Source: Blastocatellia bacterium (lineage in GTDB: Bacteria > Acidobacteriota > Blastocatellia > HR10 > J050). From it: DNA of 64,000 nucleotides. Positions 17,302 to 26,039 of this stretch are shown here, in pieces. Under the pieces are notes generated by a model that made no database searches, was not told the DNA's origin, and saw nothing but the letters and a program-made list of their open reading frames with translations. The first letter of the stretch is position 1; each line of letters starts with the position of its first letter. Both the position numbers and the translations under genes were made by a program. Location: NCBI GenBank assembly GCA_026985075.1, contig JALSQX010000004.1:1-64000 (forward strand), given 5' to 3'.

Positions 17302-18879
17302 TCACTTTCGTCGTCGTCCTCGCCCTTTCTCTATCGCTCGACGCAGGCCGGGCAGGCGGAATCGAACGTTGTCCATCTCCATCTGATACTGGCGGGCATC
17401 GGCGCGTTCGAGGAACTGCTGGTATGCCTGGAGCGCCGATTCGTACTCCATCAGCCTGTCGTAGCAGATGCCCAGGAAGTAATAGGCCACGACCGCTGCG
17501 GGTCGATGGGCGGTGATCCATTGAAAATGCTCGGCCGCGTGAGCGAAATCCTGTAACTCGAAGTACGCCGTGGCCAGGTTCGAGTGCACGTAGTAGTTGT
17601 CCGGCGCCCGAGCGAGCGCATCCAGGGAGATGGTCACCGCGTCTTGGAATCGTTTCAGTTTGATCAAAGCGGCGCTGAGCCCGATCTGATAGTCCACGTT
17701 GTGGCGATCCAGCGCCAGAGCGCGGGCGTAGAGGCGAGCCGCCTGTGCCGGGTCTCGGTCCAGAAGGAGATGGCCGAGATCGGCCAGGATGTGGGCATCA
17801 TCGGGATACGCCTGGGCGAGCTGCCGAGCTTCCGTCAACGCTTCGTCGGATCGATCGACCGAGACCAGCAGGTCGATGAGCTTCACGCGGAGACGTTTGG
17901 TCTGCTCGGCATCGGCTGATGTTGCGATGGCTTTGCGATAAAAGGCGATGGCTTCATCCCATTGGTGCGCGCGCTCGTAGAGGGCGGCCAGTTCCCGCGC
18001 CCGGTCGGCCGATGGCTCCTGCTGGTAGAGCATCAGCAGGTCCTCGATCGCACCCTGGATGTTCTGCTCGGTGGCTCGCAGATGACCGCGTCGCTCTCGA
18101 GCCAAACGATGATGCGGCTCTAATTCGATGGCTCGGGAGTAGCTCTGCTCGGCCTCGTCGGGCCGATGCAGGTGCTCGTAAACGTATCCCAGCAGAGCAT
18201 AGAGATCGGCCGCCGTCGCTCCGGCGTCAATCGCCGCCCGCAGGAGTTCGGCGGCTTCTGAAAATGCCCGGCGCGCGATCAGCAGCGTGGCCAGACCCGT
18301 CGTCGCACGTCGCAAGTGCGGGTCCAGCTTGAGGGCTTCCCGGTAATGGCGTTCCGCTTTCGTTCGATCGCCCTGCTCGGAGAAGATATCGCCGAGTGCG
18401 CTGTGAACGCGGGCGAAGAATGAGCGCACTTGGGGATCATCGGCCGCTTCCCCCGAAGCGAACACTTCGCTCTCCAGTCGGGCGAGTCGGAGTAAATCGT
18501 CCCGGGCGGCCTCCCATTGCTTCAGCGCCAATCGCGCCATGCCGCGCTGATAGAGGGCTTCGGGAAAATCCGGGATGAGCTCCAGGGCGGCGTCATAATG
18601 CTCGATAGCCTCCTTCAATGCACCACGCTGATGCGCACGTTGACCGGCTTCAAAAGCGGCGATGGCCCGCTCTCGGGCTTTCTCGACAGCCTGCGATGGG
18701 GAGAGCGACTCATGCGAGGACGTCGATTTCTCCCGTTGCTCGACGACAGACGCAGTTGGGCCGGTGGACGTCAACAGGTGGAGGGGAACTGGGCCGACGA
18801 TTCCGGCCACACCGGTCAAGTAAAGCGCCAGGGCCATTGACCCGGTGGCTCGCCACCGCTGCCTCGCGCTCGGTGTCAT
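17302..18879 (-). CDS. Tetratricopeptide-repeat protein, exported or membrane-anchored
   Basis: The start at ATG 18879 was preferred over a longer open frame, which would run across the divergent shell-protein gene and has no family-like sequence. The 525-residue product begins with basic residues and a hydrophobic stretch ([20 protein letters not shown]), then contains about eleven classical 34-residue TPRs ('[20 protein letters not shown]', '[20 protein letters not shown]', '[19 protein letters not shown]'). TPR solenoids mediate protein contacts. A perfect TATAAT on the minus strand (18991-18996) lies about 112 bases upstream, though without a clear -35. Confidence 0.85.
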   Translation of the reverse strand: MTPSARQRWRATGSMALALYLTGVAGIVGPVPLHLLTSTGPTASVVEQREKSTSSHESLSPSQAVEKARERAIAAFEAGQRAHQRGALKEAIEHYDAALELIPDFPEALYQRGMARLALKQWEAARDDLLRLARLESEVFASGEAADDPQVRSFFARVHSALGDIFSEQGDRTKAERHYREALKLDPHLRRATTGLATLLIARRAFSEAAELLRAAIDAGATAADLYALLGYVYEHLHRPDEAEQSYSRAIELEPHHRLARERRGHLRATEQNIQGAIEDLLMLYQQEPSADRARELAALYERAHQWDEAIAFYRKAIATSADAEQTKRLRVKLIDLLVSVDRSDEALTEARQLAQAYPDDAHILADLGHLLLDRDPAQAARLYARALALDRHNVDYQIGLSAALIKLKRFQDAVTISLDALARAPDNYYVHSNLATAYFELQDFAHAAEHFQWITAHRPAAVVAYYFLGICYDRLMEYESALQAYQQFLERADARQYQMEMDNVRFRLPGLRRAIEKGRGRRRK

Positions 18880-19032
18880 CCATCTGATGATGTCAACTGT
18901 GCGCTCCCTTTCCCGCCTGCTCACCTCGGGGCAATGGTAACACACTTTTCCATCAATTGCATCTTCTGCCCCGGTGGGTTTTGTGTTAGCATTATACTCT
19001 CCAAAACGAAGCTGAGGGAGGATCTGATCATT

Positions 19033-19437
19033 ATGCCACTGGAAGCGTTGGGTATGGTCGAGACGCGGGGGTTTGTTGGCGCTGTGGAGGCGGCTGATGC
19101 CATGGTCAAGGCGGCCAACGTGCGGCTCATCGGTAAAGAGTACATTGGCGCCGGCTACGTGACGGTGTTTGTGCGTGGAGACGTCGGCGCGGTCAAGGCG
19201 GCGACTGATGCCGGGGCTGCCGCCGCGCGCCGGGTCGGCGAACTGGTCAGCGTGCACGTCATCCCTCGCCCGCATATCGAAGTCGAGCGCATTCTCCCCA
19301 ACGGAGGCGGCGTCATCGAGGGCGAGGCGCGAGAAGTATCCGCTCTGGAGGGCGAAGACAAGCGGGCGTTGACGGGCAGAGAGCGAGCATTGGAAGCCGG
19401 CGTTCGGTCAGAAAAGCAAGCGACCAGGAAGAAATAG
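19033..19437 (+). CDS. Bacterial microcompartment shell protein (BMC-H)
   Basis: ATG 19033 starts a 134-residue protein whose residues 3-88 are a BMC domain: '[20 protein letters not shown]', '[20 protein letters not shown]' and '[14 protein letters not shown]' match the hexamer-forming PduA/EutM/CcmK family. The pore loop reads IGAG. A charged tail of about 45 residues ([12 protein letters not shown]...) follows and is longer than in PduA. Hexamers of such proteins tile a protein shell around enzymes that handle a volatile or toxic aldehyde. The next gene encodes an aldehyde dehydrogenase, 83 bases on, which supports one operon. GAGGGAGG at 19014-19021 is 11 bases from the start. No pentamer or trimer shell gene is present here. 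Confidence 0.93.
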   Translation: MPLEALGMVETRGFVGAVEAADAMVKAANVRLIGKEYIGAGYVTVFVRGDVGAVKAATDAGAAAARRVGELVSVHVIPRPHIEVERILPNGGGVIEGEAREVSALEGEDKRALTGRERALEAGVRSEKQATRKK

Positions 19438-19520
19438 TCGAGGCGCCCTATCGCCGATGAGGGAACCGGCCAATATTTGGTGACCGGTTATCAATCGGAG
19501 TGATGGAAAGGGAAGGCACT

Positions 19521-21275
19521 GTGCTCACCGATAAAGATCTCCGCTCCATTCAGCAAGCGCGCCACCTCGTCAGCCGAGCGGCCGAAGCGCAGAGAGCGCT
19601 GATCGGATTCAGTCAGGAACACATCGATCGCATTACCGCCGCTATGTCTCAAGCGGCGCTCAGAGAGATTCACCGTCTCGGTGAGATGGCTGCGGCGGAG
19701 ACGGGATTCGGGATTCCCGCCGATAAAGCGGAGAAGAATCGCTTCGCCGCCGTCAATGTCTATCACGCGTTCAAGGATATGAAGACGGTGGGCATCATCC
19801 GCGAGACGGAGACGATCATCGAGATGGCCGATCCCCGTGGCGTCGTCGCCGCTATCATTCCATCGACGAATCCCACGTCCACGGCGATCTATAAGATTCT
19901 CATCGCGCTCAAAGCACGCAATGCCATTGTCCTCAGCCCCCATCCGGCGGCGGTCAACTGCGTGGCCGAGACGGCGCGTCTCATGCGCGAGGCCGCCGTC
20001 GCCGAAGGATTGCCGCCCGAGGCCATCAGCTGGATGACCGAACCCACCATCGAGGGAACGCAGGAATTGATGAAACATCCACAGACGGCGGTGATTCTGG
20101 CTACCGGAGGCATGGGACTCGTTCGCGCTGCCTATAGCAGCGGAAAGCCCGCTTTCGGTGTCGGTCCGGGCAATGTCCCCGCTTTCATCGAGCGCACCGC
20201 CGATGTGCCCAAGGCGGTCGCCGATATTCTCACCGGGAAGTGCTTCGATAATGGGACGATCTGTTCGTCGGAACAGTCGATCATCGCTGACGCCCCCATC
20301 GATGGGCAGGTGCGCGAACTGCTCAAAGCCCAGGGAGCCTACTTCTTGAGCAAGGATGAGATCAAGGCGTTGGAACCGTTGGTCATTCTGCCCACCTGGC
20401 GAGTGAATCCTCAAGTGGTCGGTCGCTATGCCACGCACATCGCCGAGATGGCCGGTTTCTCCGTCCCTCCTCATACCCGCGTGCTGGTCGCCGAACTGGA
20501 GGGAGTGGGTAAAGAATATCCGCTCTCGTTAGAAAAGCTCTCGCCCATCCTGGCCTATTACACGGTGCCCGATTGGCGGGCCGCCGCCGAATTATGTCAG
20601 CAAATCTTGCGGTTGGGCGGCACCGGTCACACCTTGGCCATTCACTCGCGCGATCGCCACGTGATTCGAGAATTCGCTCTCAGGCAGCCAGCTTCCCGCA
20701 TCGTGGTGAATACGCCGGCGCCTCACGGCTCCATCGGATTCTCGACCGATTTGCCGCCGAGCATGACGCTCGGCTGTGGTTCCTGGGGCGGGAATATCAC
20801 TTCCGATAACATCTCCCCCTGGCATCTCCTGGATATCAAGCGCGTCGCTTTCGAGACGCGCCCGGTAGTGAGGAAACCCGTCTCTCCGCCTACCGGCGTG
20901 GAAATTCCCATCCCCTCCACCCCACCGCCCCCCGAGCGTCCCAGCATCCGTATCGATCGGGCGATGATCGAAGCCCTCGTCGAACAGGTCCTCGCTACGC
21001 GGTTAGGAACGGCTCCATCCCCGCCTCCCTCGCCTAACCCGAGTCCCGCCGCTCAACACAACTCGCCTCCATCGAATGCCCCGACTTCGGAATCGGCGCA
21101 AAAAAAAACGCCCCCGGCTGAGAACGAGACGCCGCGAGCCGTTGAGTTCGTCTGTGAAGAAGATGTGAAACGGGCGCTGGCGGAAAAGAGGAAGATCTAC
21201 ATCAACAGCCGGACGATCATTACCCCGGCGGCGCGCGATCTGGGCGAAGAGCACGACGTGTTCGCTCAGACGTGA
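19521..21275 (+). CDS. Acylating-type aldehyde dehydrogenase, microcompartment-associated
   Basis: The frame from GTG 19521 (AAGGGAAGG at 19508-19516; GTG 19500 and ATG 19503 are alternatives) encodes 584 residues. The start gives the family-like opening '[16 protein letters not shown]'. The catalytic Cys is Cys248 in '[12 protein letters not shown]', the arrangement of CoA-acylating aldehyde dehydrogenases such as PduP, EutE and AdhE. They convert an aldehyde to acyl-CoA with NAD and CoA. The body ends near residue 440. A Pro/Ser-rich linker of about 80 residues then joins a short C-terminal module, '[17 protein letters not shown]' and '[15 protein letters not shown]', whose 'ITP-x-AR-x-L' core recalls peptides shared by microcompartment proteins and may direct encapsulation. 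It pairs with the shell gene upstream. Confidence 0.9.
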   Translation: MLTDKDLRSIQQARHLVSRAAEAQRALIGFSQEHIDRITAAMSQAALREIHRLGEMAAAETGFGIPADKAEKNRFAAVNVYHAFKDMKTVGIIRETETIIEMADPRGVVAAIIPSTNPTSTAIYKILIALKARNAIVLSPHPAAVNCVAETARLMREAAVAEGLPPEAISWMTEPTIEGTQELMKHPQTAVILATGGMGLVRAAYSSGKPAFGVGPGNVPAFIERTADVPKAVADILTGKCFDNGTICSSEQSIIADAPIDGQVRELLKAQGAYFLSKDEIKALEPLVILPTWRVNPQVVGRYATHIAEMAGFSVPPHTRVLVAELEGVGKEYPLSLEKLSPILAYYTVPDWRAAAELCQQILRLGGTGHTLAIHSRDRHVIREFALRQPASRIVVNTPAPHGSIGFSTDLPPSMTLGCGSWGGNITSDNISPWHLLDIKRVAFETRPVVRKPVSPPTGVEIPIPSTPPPPERPSIRIDRAMIEALVEQVLATRLGTAPSPPPSPNPSPAAQHNSPPSNAPTSESAQKKTPPAENETPRAVEFVCEEDVKRALAEKRKIYINSRTIITPAARDLGEEHDVFAQT

Positions 21276-21701
21276 GAGCGGCCGTTTGTGAATTCCCGTT
21301 TCAGGAATCGAAGGATGCCGGCGGTGGTAGAGGAGGCGACAATTGGCCGTCTATGAGTTTCCGTTTCAGGAATCATCGATGATGTCCGGGCCAGCGCCTT
21401 CGCGAGGGAGCGCATCTTCATGATGCCCGGACGATCGCTCCCCGAAGCCGGGAATGACGGTGGTCATCTCCGACGCAATTCCCATCAGGGGAGGGACAGG
21501 GATGCCGGAGTCCATTGACGGTGCTTTTCGTCCGGAGTCGTTCCTCTCTTCAGCACCTCGCTCCCCGGGTCATGAGTTCGCCGCGAGGAATGGACGTCGA
21601 TGACACGGCGGTGCCCTCTGACAGGGAGCGATGACGAGGCATCGCCTCACAATCGATCCATGTTCGCCGGCGCAGCAGCGCCCTCCCGGTTCACCCGGCC
21701 T
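21276..21701. other. Non-coding stretch with a direct repeat pair
   Basis: About 425 bases between convergent genes. Apart from the repeat pair at 21281-21375 there are several loose GATGCCGG/ATGTCCGG/ATGCCCGG variants. I see no gene with a ribosome binding site, and no clear terminator. Confidence 0.45.
21281..21375. repeat. Pair of 30-base direct repeats, 35 bases apart
   Basis: The repeats lie at 21281-21310 and 21346-21375. They agree at 26 of 30 positions and share an identical 14-base end, CCGTTTCAGGAATC. The intervening 35 bases are unique. The dimensions match one repeat-spacer-repeat unit of a CRISPR array, but four mismatches and only two copies make a relic or chance duplication at least as likely. 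Confidence 0.4.
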
Positions 21702-22697
21702 TCATCTTTTGGGGAGATACTTCTTGGGGAACTTGGCGACCACCGTGTAATAAGGATCGACGGCATTGGCCACGCGCATCACCGTGACCTGAGAGACGAG
21801 TTGATAGGCTTCCCATCTGTCGAATCCGTATTCATCGATCAACCACTTGATGAGTTCCACGTAAGCGATCCGCAGAGCGTCGATGAGCGGGCGTCCGCTC
21901 CCGGCGACCATGATGAACGTCTCATTCTCGATGCGCGGCCAGGCGATGGTCTTCCCCTTGATGAGATCGAACTGGAAAGTGACGTCCGCCGTCGTCTCCA
22001 AGCCGGTGCCAGCGATCTCGCCATCGCCTTGAAGCGCATGGACATCGCCGAAGTAGAAGAGCGCGCCCTCGTGAAACACGGGCAGGTAGACAGTGGCTCC
22101 TTCGCGCACATCGGCGGCGTCCATGTTCCCTCCGAAGGGGCCGGGCCAGAGACCGCTCCAGGATTCTTCGCCTGGAGGTGCCGTGGCTACGCGGCCGAGC
22201 ATGGGCGAGAGCGGGACTTCGATGCGACCGAGGCGGCTTTGAGGAAGTTCCAGCGTGGCGGTATTCTTTTGGCGATCGATCTTCCAGGTGAATCGTCGCG
22301 CTGGAATGGGATCGGTGAGCATGGGAGTGAATCGATCGGCGACCAGCGTGCCGAACGTCGGATTGTGCCGGGAGACGGCGACATCCCGGTTGAGTCGAAG
22401 TCTGAGGATCTTCACCACCAGCGTATCGCCGGGAGCAGCCCCTTCAATATAAATGGGACCGACCTCACCCGGCCAGGCTCCGCCGGGCCGCTCGTACCAC
22501 CCGCCCCAGAGCGTCTCCGTTTCGACGATATCCCCGGGCTTGACGCGCAATACGGGTTCTCGCACCGCGAATGTGGGAACACCGGCGGTGGGCGTGAACT
22601 TATGGTGCGTTTGTGCCGCTGCTGATGGCATTGCGACGACGACCCCGAGCATCCCCCACAACGCGGTGAGGGCCCATATCCGTTGCCTCTGGCTCAT
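21702..22697 (-). CDS. Exported acetamidase/formamidase family protein
   Basis: The 331-residue product belongs to the FmdA/AmdA amidase family: 'VREPVLRVKPGDIVETET', 'GPIYIEGAAPGDTLVVKILRL', 'PFGGNMDAADVREGATVYLP' and 'FYFGDVHALQGDGEIAGTG' are its standard blocks, the last two holding residues of the metal site and active centre. The enzyme hydrolyses small amides such as formamide or acetamide to acid and ammonia. It carries a signal peptide (LWGMLGVVVAMPSAAA-Q), unlike the cytoplasmic FmdA. GGAGGGATC stands directly before the ATG. Confidence 0.88.
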   Translation of the reverse strand: MSQRQRIWALTALWGMLGVVVAMPSAAAQTHHKFTPTAGVPTFAVREPVLRVKPGDIVETETLWGGWYERPGGAWPGEVGPIYIEGAAPGDTLVVKILRLRLNRDVAVSRHNPTFGTLVADRFTPMLTDPIPARRFTWKIDRQKNTATLELPQSRLGRIEVPLSPMLGRVATAPPGEESWSGLWPGPFGGNMDAADVREGATVYLPVFHEGALFYFGDVHALQGDGEIAGTGLETTADVTFQFDLIKGKTIAWPRIENETFIMVAGSGRPLIDALRIAYVELIKWLIDEYGFDRWEAYQLVSQVTVMRVANAVDPYYTVVAKFPKKYLPKR

Positions 22698-22868
22698 GAT
22701 CCCTCCTGCGAAAAGATGTCGTTTTCATCCTTCCGGTGTGGCTCGAACGCGCCATGGGCGATTCCCATAGGTGGGTATGACGCAAACGGCGAACTCGCGC
22801 GACGAACGTTCATCCGCCGTGGGACTCCATCCCTGAACGAACTCTGAGAGAGAGGCCCTCTCTGGTCT

Positions 22869-24314
22869 TCAGTATCTCGGCACCGTGGGATCGACCTGCG
22901 CCGCCCAGCCGAGGATGCCCCCTCTCAGGTTCTTGATCTTCCGGAATCCCGCTCCTTGCAGGAACTGAACGGCGCGCGCGCTTCGTTGCCCCGATCGGCA
23001 GTAGGCGACGATCTCGTCGGCGCTGTTCAGTTCATGGACGCGATGAGGCAGTTGCCCGAGAGGAATCAATGTGGCGCCGGGGAGATGGCAGATCTGCCAC
23101 TCCTGTGGTTCGCGCACATCGAGCAGCACGATCTCCTCACCGCGATCCAGTCGCTCTTTGAGTTCCACCGGCGTGATCTCCCACAGACGACCCTCTTCGG
23201 CTTCGGGTTCCGGTTCGATGCCACAGAATTCTTCGTAGTCGATGAGCTCCGTGATGGTCGGATTCTCGCCGCAGACCGGGCATTCCGGATTCTTGCGCAG
23301 CTTCAGTTCGCGGATCTTCATCTTCAGAGCATCGACGAGCAACAAGCGTCCGATCAAGGGCTCGCCTTTCCCCAAAATGAGCTTGATGGTCTCCGTGGCT
23401 TGAATCACGCCCACCAGGCCCGGCAAGATCCCCAGGACGCCGCCCTCGGCACAACTGGGCACTAAGCCCGGCGGCGGTGGCTCTGGATAGAGGCAGCGAT
23501 AGCAGGGACCTTCAGGGGCATAAAACACCGACGCCTGACCTTCGAATCGGAAGATGCTGCCGTACACATTCGGCTTGCCCAGCAGGACGCAGGCATCGTT
23601 GACCAGGTAACGGGTTGGGAAGTTGTCGGTGCCATCGACGATGATGTCATAGTCGGCGAACAACTCCAGGGCATTGGCCGAGGTCAGGCGCGTCTCATAG
23701 GTCTCGACCTGGATGTGAGGATTGATGGCCAGCAAGCGCTCTTTTGCCGACTCCAGTTTGGGACGACCGACGTCGTGCGTGGAGTGGATGATTTGTCGTT
23801 GCAGGTTGCTCTCATCGACGACATCAAAATCGACGAGACCCAGGTGACCGACGCCGGCCGCTGCCAGATACAATCCCAGTGGCGAACCCAAACCGCCCGC
23901 TCCGATCATCAAAACGCGAGCCGCCTTCAACTTCTTTTGGCCGTCCATGGCCACTTCCGGCATGATGAGATGGCGACTGTACCGCCGGATCTCCTCGTGA
24001 CTCAATTCGACCTGTTCGGCCGGTACCTCGATGAGGGCACTTCCACCGGCCACTGAGGGCACGATGCTGATCTCGTCACCGTCTTTGAGCGGGGTTCGAC
24101 CCTGCTCCAGGTAGCGAATGTCTTCGTCGTTGAGATACACATTGACGAAGCTGCGAAGCCGCCCCTCCTCATTGAAAAGATGCTTCTTCAGTTCGGGAAA
24201 TTGCGACGTCAACTCGGCTAATGCCTCGTCGATGGTATGGCCTTGGACGGTGACGGCATCGCGATGACCGGCGTATGGTCGCAGCGGTGTGGGAATAAGA
24301 ACTTTGACGCCCAT
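22869..24314 (-). CDS. Fusion of ubiquitin-like sulfur carrier, E1-like adenylyltransferase and rhodanese
   Basis: Three domains lie in one 481-residue chain. Residues 1-91 are a MoaD/ThiS/CysO beta-grasp carrier ending in the diglycine 'VAGG' (Gly90-Gly91). Residues about 100-345 are a MoeB/ThiF-type E1: ATP loop 'VLMIGAGGLGSPLG' near 125, 'VDGTDNFPTRYL' near 207, and zinc pairs in 'CYRC' and 'CPVC'. Residues about 368-481 are a rhodanese with active loop 'AYCRSGQRSA'. The E1 adenylates a carrier's C-terminal Gly, and the rhodanese supplies sulfur to make the thiocarboxylate. Since the diglycine is internal, cleavage after Gly91 would be needed to free the carrier; the JAMM peptidase gene 20 bases upstream is the obvious candidate. 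The third gene of the cysteine operon, it resembles CysO-MoeZ merged into one protein. Confidence 0.9.
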   Translation of the reverse strand: MGVKVLIPTPLRPYAGHRDAVTVQGHTIDEALAELTSQFPELKKHLFNEEGRLRSFVNVYLNDEDIRYLEQGRTPLKDGDEISIVPSVAGGSALIEVPAEQVELSHEEIRRYSRHLIMPEVAMDGQKKLKAARVLMIGAGGLGSPLGLYLAAAGVGHLGLVDFDVVDESNLQRQIIHSTHDVGRPKLESAKERLLAINPHIQVETYETRLTSANALELFADYDIIVDGTDNFPTRYLVNDACVLLGKPNVYGSIFRFEGQASVFYAPEGPCYRCLYPEPPPPGLVPSCAEGGVLGILPGLVGVIQATETIKLILGKGEPLIGRLLLVDALKMKIRELKLRKNPECPVCGENPTITELIDYEEFCGIEPEPEAEEGRLWEITPVELKERLDRGEEIVLLDVREPQEWQICHLPGATLIPLGQLPHRVHELNSADEIVAYCRSGQRSARAVQFLQGAGFRKIKNLRGGILGWAAQVDPTVPRY

Positions 24315-24334
24315 AGACTCTTTTCCTCCTCTCT

Positions 24335-24760
24335 CTAAGACTCCAGGATCAACTCTTCCGGATCGAATTGCGAGCGATCATCCCGTAAAATCCAGGAACG
24401 CATCTCGGCCGCCCGACCCTCCCGGATCGAGACGATGATGTAGGAATACCAGGGCCAGGCATGCTCCAGATCGTATGAGGATGGGCGGGCGGCGACGTCC
24501 GGGTGCGAGTGGTAAAATCCAAGAATATCCAGCCCGCGCTGCCGCGCATAACGATCGCCCTGAACGACTTCATCGGGCGGGATCAAATAGCGATTGCGCG
24601 GCGAGTCGAGCCGAGCATTGTCCACGGGTTTGATCTCTTGGACCACTTTCACCCCATCTCGCATCCGCCCCAAAAGGAGCCCGCAACATTCGTAGGGATA
24701 GGCCCGCTCTCCATGAGCCTGGATCGCTTGGCGATGTGCTGCGGTCAATCGAATACCCAT
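24335..24760 (-). CDS. mec: JAMM/MPN metallopeptidase, Mec-like
   Basis: This 141-residue enzyme has the full JAMM zinc motif: an upstream Glu in 'YECCGLLLG' and H-x-H-P-x6-S-x-x-D in 'YHSHPDVAARPSSYDLEH'. In mycobacteria Mec removes cysteine from the C-terminus of the carrier CysO after CysM has joined them. The gene sits between cysM and the carrier-E1-rhodanese fusion with gaps of 58 and 20 bases, so the same role is likely here. It may also cut the fusion after the internal diglycine to create the free carrier. Both activities are inferred from motif and context. GAGGGACGAAG precedes the ATG. Confidence 0.9.
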   Translation of the reverse strand: MGIRLTAAHRQAIQAHGERAYPYECCGLLLGRMRDGVKVVQEIKPVDNARLDSPRNRYLIPPDEVVQGDRYARQRGLDILGFYHSHPDVAARPSSYDLEHAWPWYSYIIVSIREGRAAEMRSWILRDDRSQFDPEELILES

Positions 24761-24818
24761 CTTCGTCCCTCGCTCCGGTTTCGCTCAATGGACTTCCCGG
24801 CAGAGTTCGGCTCTTGCC

Positions 24819-25748
24819 TCATTCGTCCCAGAAACGATCGCTCAAGTATCGATCCCCCCCATCGGGGAAGATGACGACGATGACGCCGGCGGTGAGCTGA
24901 CGAGCCACGCGAAGCGCTGCGGCCATCGCCGCGCCCGACGAAATGCCCACCAACAATCCCTCTTCGCGAGCCAATCGTCTCACCATCTGATGAGCCTCTT
25001 CAGTGCTGATACCCAGATTGGCATCGGCGAGTGTGGGATCGTAAATGCCCGGGACGATGGCCGTGGCCATGTGTTTCAATCCCTCCAGGCCGTGAAAGGG
25101 CGAATCCGGCTGTACCGAGATGAGTTGGATTCGAGGATCGAATTCTTTGAGTCGTCGTCCCGTCCCCACGAACGTGCCGCTCGTCCCCAAGCCAGCCACA
25201 AAATGAGTGATCCGTCCGCCCGTCTGCTGATAAATCTCCACCGCCGTCGTCTCATAATGCGCTCGCCAGTTCGCCGGGTTGTTATACTGATCGGGGTAAA
25301 AATATCGCTCGGGATGTTCTCGATACAGGCGCCTCACCTCCCGGATGGCTCCGTCAGAGCCCTCCAGCGGATCGGTGAGGATCAACTCCGCTCCCAGGGC
25401 TTTGAGAATCCGCTTGCGTTCCAGGCTGGCATTTTCCGGCAGGCATAGCTTGACGGCGTACCCCTTGGCCGCGCCGATCATGGCATAGGCGATCCCCGTA
25501 TTCCCCGAGGTCGCATCGATGATCGTTTTGTCCGGCGTCAACTCGCCCGAGCGTTCGCCCTCCAGGATCATGCTGAGCGCCGCTCGATCCTTGACCGAGC
25601 CGCCGGGATTGAACCATTCGGCTTTGGCGTAGATTTCCACCTCGCCGAGCCCTCGCGTGATACGCGAGAGCTTCAGCAGCGGCGTCCGACCGATGCGGTC
25701 GAGCACGCTCTCGGGTCGTTGGGTGATCACATCTTCTTTGAGCATCAT
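24819..25748 (-). CDS. cysM: PLP-dependent cysteine synthase, CysM-like
   Basis: A 309-residue beta-family PLP enzyme: the Schiff-base Lys lies in 'WFNPGGSVKDRAAL' near residue 48, the substrate loop in 'TSGNTGIAYAM' and the phosphate-binding glycine loop in 'GLGTSGTFVGTGRRL'. The adjacent JAMM peptidase and sulfur-carrier genes point to the mycobacterial-type CysM, which uses O-phosphoserine and a carrier thiocarboxylate instead of free sulfide. It is the first gene of the operon. Its start (ATG 25748 or 25745) lies just 7-10 bases after a terminator T-run, so read-through of that terminator decides expression. A poor ribosome binding site (GGTGGG inside the terminator stem) also couples translation to the RNA structure. 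Confidence 0.92.
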   Translation of the reverse strand: MMLKEDVITQRPESVLDRIGRTPLLKLSRITRGLGEVEIYAKAEWFNPGGSVKDRAALSMILEGERSGELTPDKTIIDATSGNTGIAYAMIGAAKGYAVKLCLPENASLERKRILKALGAELILTDPLEGSDGAIREVRRLYREHPERYFYPDQYNNPANWRAHYETTAVEIYQQTGGRITHFVAGLGTSGTFVGTGRRLKEFDPRIQLISVQPDSPFHGLEGLKHMATAIVPGIYDPTLADANLGISTEEAHQMVRRLAREEGLLVGISSGAAMAAALRVARQLTAGVIVVIFPDGGDRYLSDRFWDE

Positions 25749-25754
25749 TCAATG

Positions 25755-25789
25755 AAAAAACCCACCATCGGCTGTCGCCGGATAGTGGG
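25755..25789 (-). terminator. Intrinsic terminator in the cysM leader
   Basis: On the minus strand arms CCCACTATCCGGC (25777-25789) and GCCGATGGTGGG (25761-25772) form a 12-bp stem with a small loop, followed by six T (25755-25760). It ends immediately before the cysM start, so it is an attenuator rather than the end of an upstream gene. Confidence 0.85.
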
Positions 25790-25944
25790 TTTCGCCGCCT
25801 CCTTACTGAAGCCCGCCCAACTACGCTCCATCCCGAGCCTTCGGCCCCACTACCGGCGGATCAGCGCCAGCACGACATCGACACCGCGTCACGCCGACGC
25901 CCCTACACGTACACATACACTCCTGATTGATGGGCCGGCAGTGG
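25761..25944 (-). promoter_or_regulatory. Trp-type attenuator controlling the cysteine operon
   Basis: Four RNA segments can pair in alternative ways. Segment 1 (25935-25944, CCACTGCCGG) lies inside the leader-peptide frame. Segment 2 (25847-25856, CCGGTAGTGG) lies near its end. Segment 3 (25777-25789) is the 5' arm and segment 4 (25761-25772) the 3' arm of the terminator. 1 pairs with 2 (one G-U), 2 pairs with 3, and 3 pairs with 4. A ribosome stalled at the first Cys codon would mask segment 1 and allow the 2:3 antiterminator. A ribosome running to the stop codon would mask segment 2 and allow the terminator. The complementarity is read directly; the regulatory logic is inferred. Confidence 0.7.
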
Positions 25945-25964
25945 TTCACCGTCCTCTGCAACAT
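25821..25964 (-). CDS. Cysteine-rich leader peptide of the cysM operon
   Basis: A 47-codon frame from ATG 25964 to TAG 25821, with GGTGAGG placed 6 bases before the start. It holds six Cys codons, at residues 9, 16, 18, 20, 28 and 30 (HCRP, ECMCTC and RCRC), a very high density for such a short peptide. A shorter version from ATG 25916 (31 residues, four Cys, AGGAG 3 bases upstream) is possible. It starts about 40 bases after the predicted transcription start and ends before the terminator. The peptide itself probably has no function; translation of its UGU/UGC codons would sense charged tRNA-Cys. Poly-Cys leader peptides with this role are known from mycobacteria. Confidence 0.65.
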   Translation of the reverse strand: MLQRTVNHCRPINQECMCTCRGVGVTRCRCRAGADPPVVGPKARDGA

Positions 25965-26010
25965 CTCTCGCCTCACCCGTCGATTAATCTGACTCATTAG
26001 TAAGGTTACA

Positions 26011-26039
26011 ATCTTACCGAGACGAACGGGTCTTGTCAA
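26011..26039 (-). promoter_or_regulatory. Promoter of the cysteine operon
   Basis: On the minus strand a perfect TTGACA (26034-26039) and TAAGAT (26011-26016) are separated by 17 bases. Transcription would start near 26004-26007, giving a leader of about 255 bases before cysM. Confidence 0.75.

Noticed and set aside
18880-19275. N-terminal extension of the TPR gene to 19275
   Set aside because: It would run antisense across the shell-protein gene and its translation is not TPR-like; ATG 18879 gives a proper signal-like N-terminus.
21600-22625. A 341-codon plus-strand frame
   Set aside because: It is antisense to the acetamidase/formamidase gene.
25761-26004. T-box, SAM or other riboswitch in the cysM leader
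   Set aside because: Neither the T-box sequence (GGTGGNACCGCG) nor a SAM-I core is present. A leader-peptide mechanism explains the structure better.
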